Assembly: GCA_951640165.1 (NCBI GenBank)
Contig: OX621238.1
Coordinates: 29,970,001-30,034,000 of the forward strand
Direction of reading: 5' to 3'
Origin: Pseudoips prasinana
Lineage: Eukaryota > Arthropoda > Insecta > Lepidoptera > Nolidae
DNA length: 64,000 nt
The position numbers were made by a program, and so were the translations under genes. Under the pieces are notes generated by a model. It searched no databases. It saw nothing but the letters and a program-made list of their open reading frames with translations, and was not told where the DNA came from. Of this stretch, positions 39,851 through 48,417 are shown in pieces. Position 1 is the first letter of the stretch. The number at the start of each line of letters is the position of its first letter.

Positions 39851-41896
39851 AATACCACCACAAGCAGAAGATCTACAACAAGTCGTTATTCCTGATTATA
39901 TGAGAGCGCCCAGTGTTGCTTACCGTTGTATTTTTAATGGCTGCCCTAACGCAGAACGTCTTAGAATCCCAGTTACGATTAAAGTACATATTCTTTGTGA
40001 GCACCGCTTATACATACCTGAAATTGCAAGAGTTTGCCAAGAACATCTGATGGGTAACGACAATTGGAACTTTTTAATTGATAATTGTAATGTTACGCAT
40101 AACTTTAATGTACGTCAGATCACAGATATGACTAATATGCTGGTAAGAACCATTACCCAAGGCCAGAGGTTTGATTTTGAATTAGAAGCTGCCTTAACGG
40201 ATAATGACTTATATTTTTGGACTGGACTAAACTTGTAACAATTCAATAGAATTTTGGAAGAGACTCCTTCTCTAGCACAAAGAAGTAATCGTCCACGGAC
40301 TGTCCTCGGTATCTATATGACAAAACTAAGAACAGGAGAGTCAAACGAGAGATTGTCAACATTGTTTAATATATCTCGCCGAACACTGGAACGAAAACTT
40401 GCACTAGCCAGAGAATGTTTAATGAATGACTTCGTTAACAGACACCTTGGTATTGGCCATATTTCGCGAGAAAATATACTGCAAAGAAACCTACTATTAC
40501 CAAAAGGCTTGTTTGGCAACGAAGAAAATACAAAAGCCATTGTTATAGCTGACGGCACCTATATGTACATCGAAAAAAGCTCAAACTTTTTATTTCAGAG
40601 AAGAACTTACAGCTTGCATCAGTTTCAAAACCTTTTGAAACCTTTTTTGATGGTATGTAGTGACGGCTACATTATCGAAGTTTATGGTCCGTATGCAGCT
40701 ACGGATTCTGATGCATCAATTATGAACAATATATTAAACGACGAGGAAAATCCTTTCCACTGGATGTTTCACCGGAACGATGTGTTCATCTTAGACAGGG
40801 GCTTTCAAGATAGCGTAGAAAACTTACAGGCATTGGGATATGAGGCACACATCCCACCGACAAAAGACAGATTCTAAACTCAATTGACCACAGTTCAAGC
40901 AAACAAATCAAGATTAATAACATTGTGTCGGTGGGTTGTAGAAGCTGTTAATGGGAAGTTTAAAAATAGATTTAAACTACTGCGACAGGATTATTTTAAT
41001 AGAGCCTTGCCGCATTTATTTGTTGATTTTAAAATTGCAGCCGCTCTTATTAACGCATTTTACAAGGTAGCTGTGGATAATGAACATGCAAATGAAATAT
41101 TAACAATAGCCAATGAAAGGCTCCATACACCAAATCTTTTGAACGACTATGTACAACTGAGGAACCTGAATAGAGAAAGAGCCGCATTTATTACATTGGA
41201 AGCAAATCAGCTGGAAGACTTCCCTCGGCTAACAATAAACGAGATTTTCATGATATCGCTTGGGCTATATCAAATCGAACTTGCTAAATCATATTGCAGC
41301 GAACATTTACGCAATGGTTTATATACGATAGAAGTATGTCGTGAAAATGAATTAAATAATTTAGCAGCATGCAATATCCATCACCAAAATGTGTGGCTAT
41401 TAAAAGGAAGGGTACAGTCAAGACATGTTCGTGCACGTACATGTTACGTATATATTCTGGTTAACAGAAACGAAATGGGTCGAGATGCCATCGGTCAGTA
41501 TTATTGCTCGTGTCTAACAGGTAGACGCACAGTAGGAAGTTGTGCTCATACCATTTCAATAATATGGTATCTAGGGTTAGGCAGGCACATACAATTTAAT
41601 CCACCGGCAGGATATTTAGATGACATTATTATTGATATTGATTGAAATGTTAATAAAAATAATGTTAACTATTAGCAGCTGTTTTATTTTTTATGTATAC
41701 ATTAAACCTGGAATTAAGACTAGTTAAAGATGTTCAATAAAAAACCTACAATACCATAACAGCGCTACTTTTTGCAGAATTTTAGTTTATTTATGGTCGG
41801 TGAAAAATATTTATAGCAAAATAACCCCATGGATTCTTCGCAAAAATGAGTTTAAATCTTTATATTTAGTGTTTTACAAGTATATTCAAAGTGGTC

Positions 41897-43030
41897 TCAT
41901 CTCTGTTGGTGGGTGAGCCCAGGCTTCATACATTTTTGCCCATGGTCTTTTATTTTATCACCTTCAAAGTATGCTCCTTCAGAAACGATACACTTACGCC
42001 ATCGAATAATCCATTCATCAAAACATTTTTCAAACGCTGCTTTCGGAATTGAGTTCAGTTCTCGCCGCGAATTCTCCTTTATGTCTTCTACCGATCGAAA
42101 ACGGGTACCACGAAGTGGTAATTTGAGTTTAGGAAAAAGAAAGAAGTCAGTTGGAGCCATATCTGGTGAATATGGTGGTTGCTGGATGGTATTTGTTGAG
42201 TGTTTGGTCAAAAATTCGTTCACAATGATGGCCTAGTACGAAGGCGCATTATCGTGGTGCAAAATCCAAGAATTTTCTTTTCACAAATCTGGCCTTTGTC
42301 GTCGAATTTGCTCTCTTAAACGCCGCATAACGCTCAAATAATATTCTTTATTTACCGTTCGACTTTCCGGTAAGAATTCAGACTGCACAACACCGCGATA
42401 GTCAAAGAAAACAGTCAACATGGCTTTGACTTTTGATCGACTTTGGCGTGGTTTTTTCGGTTTCGGTTCAGTTGGAAGGCGCCACTCCGAAGCTTGTTGA
42501 CTAGTTTGCATGTCAAACTCAAACCCACGTCTCGTCACCAGTGACAATGCGTTTCATGAATGTTGGGTTGGAATTCATTCGTTCTACCATGGCCTCAGCG
42601 ACTTTCATGCGATTGAGTTTTTGGAGAAAATTCAGATCTTTTGGGACTAGCCGAGCGGCAACATGTTTCATACCCAAATGATTAGTTAAAATGATACGAA
42701 TCGACTCGTGGGATACAGCAAGTTCGGCGGCTATCTCTCTCAGAGGTGAATGAGGATTTTCAGTCACTATTTCCTTCACTTTTGCGATGTTAACTTCAGT
42801 TGCAGACGTTGATGGCCTACCAGAGCGAGGCAAATCTTTCATCACATCCCGACCGCTTTTGAACGCTTTGAACCACTCATAAGCACGAGTTTTTGATAAT
42901 GTCGATTCACCGTAAGCCTTCTGTAACATTTTCAATGACTCCGAACACGAAATTCCATTAGCGATGCAAAATTTAACACAAACTCTTTGTTCGATATTTT
43001 GTCCATTATGAAATTCGCAATATACACTAT
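41897..43030 (-). pseudogene. Mariner transposase, D,D34D type, broken
   Basis: The frame at 42935-42519 carries a SRPSTS linker region after a helix-turn-helix N-terminal part and ends at TGDETWV, the first catalytic Asp. The next piece, 42547-42281, is in another phase. The third piece (42223-41897) holds YSPDMAPTDFF with the last catalytic Asp. The middle Asp lies in an HHDNAP segment between them, next to a stop. At least one frameshift and two stops break the roughly 345-residue protein. It moved the host mariner by cut-and-paste at TA sites, and is now dead. Confidence 0.88.
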
Positions 43031-43337
43031 ATATGATATTTCTAAAACCAGCACTGTATTTAATATAAATAACAGATGCAACTCAAACTCCGCGCCAAAA
43101 CGGAAAACAGTTGTGCCAATCTAACAACAACAAAAAAAACTAAAATTTGAATTTGGAACCATAAACAAATCATCCATTCCCGATACTTTTTTGACTGAAT
43201 GTAAGTATATATTTACAAAAGAAAAGTTGTTAAATATGTAGTATATCAGTTATCTGGTTTCCATAGTACAAGCTCTGCTTAGTTTGGGATCGCATGACCG
43301 TATGTTAATAATGTCCCAGGATATTATTATTATTAAT

Positions 43338-43639
43338 AACAGCATTTCTGTCCTACAAAGTATTTAAATCTTAATCACTGCAACAAAAACAACCGTTTTC
43401 CTAATTAGCTGTCAGTAGGATGATAGATTTACATGTTATGCACTTAAAAAAAAATTGGTGTACTAGTAAAATCTTGGCTAACGTATATAGGTACATACAT
43501 AGACTCACAACTGTTACCCAGGGGTGTAGGCAGATACAACAGATTTCCACTTCACATAATCCTTGCATACTTCTTTTGCCTCGTTTACCGTCATTATATT
43601 CTTCAAATATGCTCGCCGGTTTAGGGTATTTCTGACCTG
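43338..43639. other. AT-rich DNA without recognised gene
   Basis: Two opposite frames of 70-90 codons overlap here, with no domain in either. Nothing can be supported. Confidence 0.4.
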
Positions 43640-43883
43640 TTGCTCTACCGGCTAAGTCTCTGAACATCGATTTCTTAAATGGTTTTCAAATTAATAAAGG
43701 TTAAAAATGACTTAATCAATTGTTAAATCGGCTTCAACTTTGACAATCGATTCCGGACCATTTATGACGTCACATGTGCTCATAGAAGCCGATTTAACGA
43801 TTGATTAAGTAATTTTTAACCTTTATTAATTTGAAAGCCATTTAAGAAATCGATGTTTAGCGACTTAGCCGGTAGAGCCCCTG
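43640..43883 (-). mobile_element. hAT-like MITE, copy 2
   Basis: This matches 4565-4800 in the opposite orientation, seen from its asymmetric centre (the TGACGTCACATGTGCTCAT core is reversed). The right end is GGTAGAGCCCCTG; the left end has lost the CAGGGG terminus (GTTGCTCTACCGG). The arms are otherwise closely matched. Confidence 0.72.
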
Positions 43884-44179
43884 GGCTTAGTATACTATAT
43901 ACGGTTAGCCTTGGTTAAGGCTACCCTACAAGATTATTTTCTGGGGAGGAAGGATATGACTTCAACGGTTACTCAGCTTTTATTTAAATTCGTGAACTGC
44001 TGAATATTTCTTATTAATTTTATCAAAACCTACTATCCAGTATTTCACGAAACACATGTTTATCTATATAATGATCATAATTGTTGTAGAAATTGTACTA
44101 TTGACATTAATTTAATATTTATTTCTGAATAATTATAATTTATCTCAATGAATAACTATTTACAAATTAATTTGTAGCC

Positions 44180-44210
44180 ATATTATATATATATATATAT
44201 ATATATAATA
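44180..44210. repeat. TA microsatellite
   Basis: About 14 TA units, immediately before a LINE tail fragment. Confidence 0.9.
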
Positions 44211-44480
44211 GATGAATGGAAGAAGATTGACAAAAGAAGTATACCTGGCCTGTGTGAATGAGACAACCGGAAGGGGAAGACGTCGTAGAACATTCTCTGA
44301 CCAAATTAGAGACGTTCTCAAGAAAGGGCAGGGCAGAAGTACCCTAAACCGGCGAGCATGTATGAAGAATATAATGACAGTAATCGAGGCTAAAGAGGTG
44401 TGTAAAGATCGTGACAAATAGAAATCCGTTGTCTCTGCCTACCCCTCTGGGAAAGAGGCGTGAGTCTATGTATGTATGTA
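44209..44480 (+). pseudogene. LINE C-terminal fragment
   Basis: A 69-codon frame contains VYLACVNETTGRGRRRRTFSDQI and ends KDRDK-stop. The next codons would continue a SVVSAYPSGK ending. The G-R-G-R-(P/R)-R..W/S..Q(I/V)..(D/V)L arrangement matches the C-terminus of common insect LINE ORF2 proteins. A TATGTATGTATGTATT tail follows. 5' truncated. Confidence 0.5.
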
Positions 44481-44547
44481 TTGTTGTAATATATTTAAGT
44501 TTGTATACCACTATTGGTAAGACGTAGCAAACTCTATTGTTTACTAA

Positions 44548-44670
44548 CACCAATTTGTTATCTATGTTTACAAACCGAAAAAACGAAAAAGATCATTAAA
44601 CGCTATTAATATCAAAATTGCACATAGTATCTAGAAAAAATAAAGTAAGTATAATTTTTTTACCTTTTTG
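44548..44670 (+). repeat. Repeat R, distal piece
   Basis: TTTACTAACACCAATTTGTT through GATCATTAAACGCTATTAAT and ACATAGTATCTAGAAAAAAT recurs at 51418-51545 and 51767-51890. This links DNA on both sides of the interrupted LINE. Confidence 0.8.
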
Positions 44671-45274
44671 ATAGAAAAAGTTATAGCGGTTACTTTTGTG
44701 TTCGTAACTGTAATTTGGTATTTTTCTATCATAGATTTTATGCTATTGCATAGCTTCTATCGCGGGCCTTGAGCGTGAGGACCGAATCCAGAAATTCCGT
44801 AACGAAAAAAACCTAACACCCCCCACTCCGACCGCCATCTATCGATAAATACCAGAGCTTTTAATGACTTTTTGAAATATCAGCATCATATATGTCTCTT
44901 TAGTTCAGCAACCCGCCTTTAGGTGGCATTGGTTGTATTGGAAAACTACCGTAATCAGCTGTTTGTGAGAAAGTATATAGGTGTATAGGTATTTATCATC
45001 AACGAACAACAGTGAATATCTGTACTCGTATAATTTGTGTGCAAAGTGTTTTAAATATGAATAAACAAAGTGCATTTATTAATAAAGAAAGTCACGAAAA
45101 AATTGTGAAAGAAAATGAGTTAGTATTCTATATACATTCATTTTATTATTATTATCACAAATGCAGTATTATAAAATAAATAAATAATTATAATTGCATA
45201 AGTTGATAAAAAATGCTATGCAATACCTTTACCGCGGCAGTCTCCGAGTGCCACACGTCTTTTTTTTTTGTTTG
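44671..45274. other. Intergenic DNA with an unassigned short ORF
   Basis: Around 45057 an ATG opens a short frame (MNKQSAFINKES) of about 40 codons, preceded by a moderately GC-rich segment. I recognise no family. It could be the leader exon of a decayed transposon, but there is no direct support. Confidence 0.25.
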
Positions 45275-45470
45275 GGTTACCCGAGTCGTTACTCCAGTGC
45301 CAGAGTTGTTCACGACGTCCATTAGGCTTCTAACACGGCTAACGGCTGTTGTATATAACGACTACAAACAGCACGAACAGCTCAATATGCCCTCTGAAAT
45401 ATTAAGGCATTTAGAAACTAAACCACTTTGGCAGGCGCCCATTTATCTTGATAAGTTATAAATATTTATT
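45275..45470 (+). repeat. SINE-like repeat C fragment
   Basis: The AGAAACTAAACCACTTTGGC and GCGCCCATTTATC blocks match 37825-38070. The upstream CCAGTGCCAGAGTTGTTCACG portion is weaker. A frame of 82 codons spanning it is incidental. Confidence 0.4.
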
Positions 45471-45834
45471 AAGCACGATTTTTATTTAAGTATTAATAGT
45501 CTAAGAAATAACACTTATGAACTTTAATTGATATAAGTATACTGTTTTTGTAAAGAAGTGCGCTTTTGTAATATTTATTTATTTTATTTTATTTTATTTT
45601 AAAACTTTTGCACATGAAAGTACACAGGCGGACTTAATGCCGTAGGCATTCTCTACCAGTCAACCTTGGGGTGATGCAGAGGAAAATAAGGTAGGTGCAC
45701 TTTAAAAACGTCTTGTGTGGATTATCATTGTAAATATATAATTATGAATAATTACATACAATACATAAATAAAAACTATAATAGACTAATATATATTTAT
45801 AAACCTAGAGAACAATTAACGATAGAAGAGAGTG

Positions 45835-46280
45835 CTATTGAGCTGATTCTGCCAACATTTGTTTGGAAATGTGTTCGCGCATTTTCTTTTTAAAAGAAAA
45901 ACGACTCGTTGCCATCCTGATTTCGGAAGGAAGATAGTTCCAGAGAAGAATGGATTGAACAAAAAAGGAAGAATGTAGAAAGTCAGTACGATGAGGTGGA
46001 CATTGAAGTAGACGGTTGTGAGAAGAGCGTAGATTTTTGCTATGATTGCTATGAAGATATTGAAATTGAGAAGTCAAATAAGAAGGAGAAGAAGGCGAGT
46101 CTAATAGTGAAAATAGGGTAGTTAAGGCTCTCAAGGTTCTGCGCTGCCGAATAGGGAACCACTTTAGTTGAGCTCGGTAGCTACTCACATGGTCATATTT
46201 ACGAAGATTGAATATGAATCGAATGCAGTTGTTCAGAAGTCGGTCTAGTTTATTGAGGTGATCTGCATTCAGGTCAAAGT
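45835..46280 (-). pseudogene. ORF2 C-terminus of the split LINE
   Basis: About 145 residues, starting DLNADHLNKLDRLLNNCIRF, contain RQRRTLRAL and end SAQ-stop. This is the C-terminal region following the RT domain in CR1/Jockey-type LINEs. It continues in frame from 48418-50701 when the inserted LINE and one AAAGT copy are discounted. Confidence 0.85.
46276..46280. repeat. Target duplication AAAGT of the inserted LINE, left
   Basis: AAAGT occurs here and again at 48418-48422. Removing the interval between restores the ORF2 frame of the minus-strand LINE, which supports this short duplication. Confidence 0.85.
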
Positions 46281-48014
46281 TCATTATCATCTACTGACCC
46301 CAGACGTTCAGTGAACGACGTCAATTCATATTTTGTAAACATTGGACGTACCTTAGCTGAAAAGATAACCCTTACATCCCATTCTCACGATCTAGTGGTA
46401 AACATTCCGACACATCATAAAAGCTTTGTAATTTTTGAGACGGATGAGGCTGAAATGGATCGTCTTATCATGAACCTAAGAAGCGATTGCGCTGTGGGCT
46501 CTGACAATATACCTGGCCTTTTCCTTAAGAAGTTTAAACATATTTTAATATCCCCGCTTATATTTCTGTGTAACCTGGCTTTTTCTACTGGAACCTTCCC
46601 AGATGCATTTAAACTCGCGATCGTTCAACCTATTCATAAGGGTGGAGACAGAGATTGTTCAATCAACTACAGGCCAATTTCTATTTTACCAACTCTATCT
46701 AAATTACTAGAGAAATTATTAAATAACAGGTTAGTAAAATACTTAGAGAAAAACCAACTTCTATCAGCTTGCCAGTATGGCTTTCGCTCGGGAATTTCAA
46801 CAAGTAACGCCGTTTTGGATTTAACTAATAAAGTTGTTACAAAATTAGACGAAAAATTAAAAGTACTTGGAATCTTTTTAGATCTGGCAAAGGCCTTTGA
46901 CACGATCTCTGTCTCCATACTTATGGCTAAGCTTGAAAAAATCGGCATTCGAGGTACTCAGCTTTCCCTTTTTCACAGCTATCTAACTGGTAGACGGCAG
47001 TGCCTCAGGATTGGCGAATGGACTAGTGATGAGCTACCCATTTCTTATGGCGTGCCCCAGGGCAGTATTATTGGCCCCACCTTATTCCTCATCTATATAA
47101 ACGATCTTTGCCAGTTAAATCTTTCAAGTGGTTCTATTTTCACCTATGCCGATGATACTGCTCTCATATTTCACGGGCCATCCTGGGAATCTGTCTTTGA
47201 CTCTGCTCAGTCAGGTCTTAATATGGTCACCAGTTGGCTTACTAATAATCTACTCACACTTAATGTTGACAAAACAAAGTATCTGACTTTCTCGTTGTCA
47301 AGCTCTGGAAAACTTACCTCAGTGCCGTACGCCTTGTCAGTTCACTCTTGCGATATCTCTCTCAGTAATACCTGTAACTGTCCTCTTCTCAGCCGCTGTA
47401 ACTCTATTAAATACCTGGGCGTAGTTATAGATGACCTTCTCTCTTTTCAAAATCACATTGGCACTCTTGCCTCCAGATTGCGCAAATTAATTTTTATCTT
47501 CAAGAGGCTTCGCCATGTCGCAGATGTAAAGGTGCTTAGATCGGTTTATTTAGCTCTTGCTCAATCTCTCATCCAGTACTGTATAGTTTCTTGGGGTGGA
47601 TCGTCTAAAACTCATATAATGAAAGTGGAACGTGCCCAGAGAGCTGTCTTAAAAGTAGGATGGAAACTGCCTCGCATCTTTCCAACAACGAGACTATACA
47701 CTACCTGCAATGTCCTCTCAGTTCGAAAATTATTCTTACTAAACCTGATCCTAACTACCCATTCCTTTACTCACTATAATCCCAATAAATTTAAAAATTC
47801 CAGGCTGAAATATAGTGCTTGCCCTCCAAGATTGGTCAAATCCAGTCTGGCTCAACGCAGTTTTTGTTTCCTCAGCAGCCATGTTTATAACAAAATTAAT
47901 AAAATTTTAAACATATATCCTATGTGCTTATCAGATTGCAAAAAGTTAGTAATAGATTGGCTTCTTAAACTAGACTATGAAGAGACCGAAAACATAATTA
48001 CCCAACCATTATAG
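46281..48014 (+). CDS. LINE reverse transcriptase, N-terminally truncated
   Basis: A frame of about 577 codons runs without interruption to a TAG stop, the first ten codons lying upstream of a GTG at 46311. Counting from 46311, motifs include NYRPISILPTLSKLLEK at 119-135, FLDLAKAFD at 189-197, GVPQGS at 247-252, YADD at 279-282 and a C-terminal DWLLKLDYEE near 551-560. The endonuclease and ORF1 are missing, so the copy cannot move by itself. No start codon is preserved; it is 5'-truncated rather than mutated. Related to CR1/Daphne-like LINEs. Confidence 0.85.
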   Translation, partial: SLSSTDPRRSVNDVNSYFVNIGRTLAEKITLTSHSHDLVVNIPTHHKSFVIFETDEAEMDRLIMNLRSDCAVGSDNIPGLFLKKFKHILISPLIFLCNLAFSTGTFPDAFKLAIVQPIHKGGDRDCSINYRPISILPTLSKLLEKLLNNRLVKYLEKNQLLSACQYGFRSGISTSNAVLDLTNKVVTKLDEKLKVLGIFLDLAKAFDTISVSILMAKLEKIGIRGTQLSLFHSYLTGRRQCLRIGEWTSDELPISYGVPQGSIIGPTLFLIYINDLCQLNLSSGSIFTYADDTALIFHGPSWESVFDSAQSGLNMVTSWLTNNLLTLNVDKTKYLTFSLSSSGKLTSVPYALSVHSCDISLSNTCNCPLLSRCNSIKYLGVVIDDLLSFQNHIGTLASRLRKLIFIFKRLRHVADVKVLRSVYLALAQSLIQYCIVSWGGSSKTHIMKVERAQRAVLKVGWKLPRIFPTTRLYTTCNVLSVRKLFLLNLILTTHSFTHYNPNKFKNSRLKYSACPPRLVKSSLAQRSFCFLSSHVYNKINKILNIYPMCLSDCKKLVIDWLLKLDYEETENIITQPL

Positions 48015-48054
48015 ACCCCACAGCTGATTAAATCACACAAACACAGCATAAAAC

Positions 48055-48055
48055 T

Positions 48056-48099
<44 letters not shown>

Positions 48100-48150
48100 C
48101 GCACACACTCAAACACACACATACCCACACACCCACACACTTACACTCAT
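48055..48150 (+). repeat. CA microsatellite in LINE 3' UTR
   Basis: A pure CA run of about 18 units is followed by interrupted CACGCA and ACACACATACC units. It lies about 40 bases after the RT stop, as in the 11882-12650 copy. Confidence 0.9.
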
Positions 48151-48417
48151 ACACACAACAGGCATTAACATTACTATTTTATTTTCTTTAACTTGTCCAA
48201 TTTCCTTTATTTGCAAATGTAATATTGTCATGTTAGCAGTTTTAATTTTAAATTATTATAAGGAGTAAGAGAGTCTGGAGATCCGTCACACAGGCTCCGA
48301 ACCTAGTACGGACTCCAGCTCTCAAAAAGTTAATGTACCAAAAAACTTGATATGAATATTTGTAAATAATTTACTTTTTGAGAGAAATAAATGATTTTAT
48401 TATTATTTTATTTTTTT

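Larger units (their letters stand above)
39088..41645 (+). pseudogene. DDE transposase gene with SWIM-like finger, two nonsense codons
   Basis: Exon 1 (39088-39222) encodes 45 residues with a CVLCPRSV zinc-type motif and ends at a GTAAGT donor. Exon 2 runs from 39663 after a T-rich AG acceptor to the stop ending at 41645, all in one phase with no frameshift. Two TAA codons interrupt it, at 40236-40238 and 40875-40877. The order is: Gln/Pro/Glu-rich repeats, a GCPNAERLRIP region, a helix-turn-helix-like segment (about 40340-40410), then catalytic-type Asp in VIADGT (40551), Asp in FILDRGF (40794) and Glu in RWVVEAVNG (40941). A C-terminal C-x-C...C-x-H SWIM-like finger follows (about 41500-41550). 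The D..D..E layout fits DDE_Tnp_4 transposases of the PIF/Harbinger-ISL2EU type. It is recently inactivated, as only two base changes would account for the stops. Confidence 0.8.
38508..43201 (-). mobile_element. Mariner element, interrupted by another transposon
   Basis: The outer ends hold a shared GTCAA(G/A)AAAGTA(C/T)CGGGA inverted repeat, directly bordered by TA duplications inside SINE A. A degraded mariner transposase lies at 41897-43030 on the minus strand. Mariners are about 1.3 kb, whereas this interval is 4.7 kb. The extra 3.3 kb is a second transposon, placed between the transposase 3' end and the left terminal repeat. Confidence 0.85.
38372..43337 (+). repeat. SINE A, split by a nest of DNA transposons
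   Basis: The head and body, with B box GTCGTGGGTTCGATTCCCGC, lie at 38372-38507. The tail, from ACAAAAGAAAAG through CCATAGTACAAGCTCTGCTT to ATT repeats, lies at 43204-43337. Comparison with the whole copy at 31812-32079 shows that the two parts join across 38508-43203. The TA at 38506-38507 is repeated at 43202-43203. Confidence 0.85.
46281..48417 (+). mobile_element. 5'-truncated LINE inserted antisense into another LINE
   Basis: This 2137-bp insertion has an RT ORF open from its first base, a CA-rich 3' UTR and an ATT-rich tail. AAAGT duplications border it. The 3' UTR differs from the 12-kb copy in the last part but has the same layout: stop, CA-rich stretch, then ATT-rich tail. Confidence 0.88.

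Noticed and set aside
39639..39895. Repetitive Leu/Trp-, Val/Gly- or Arg/Thr-rich frames
   Set aside because: Products of reading the 18-bp tandem repeat in other phases; the phase with exon continuity is PQEPQG.
38508..41890. Terminal inverted repeats for the DDE transposon
   Set aside because: I compared both edges by eye and found only weak similarity (GTTATAGCAT against GTTATGGTAT), too little to define ends.
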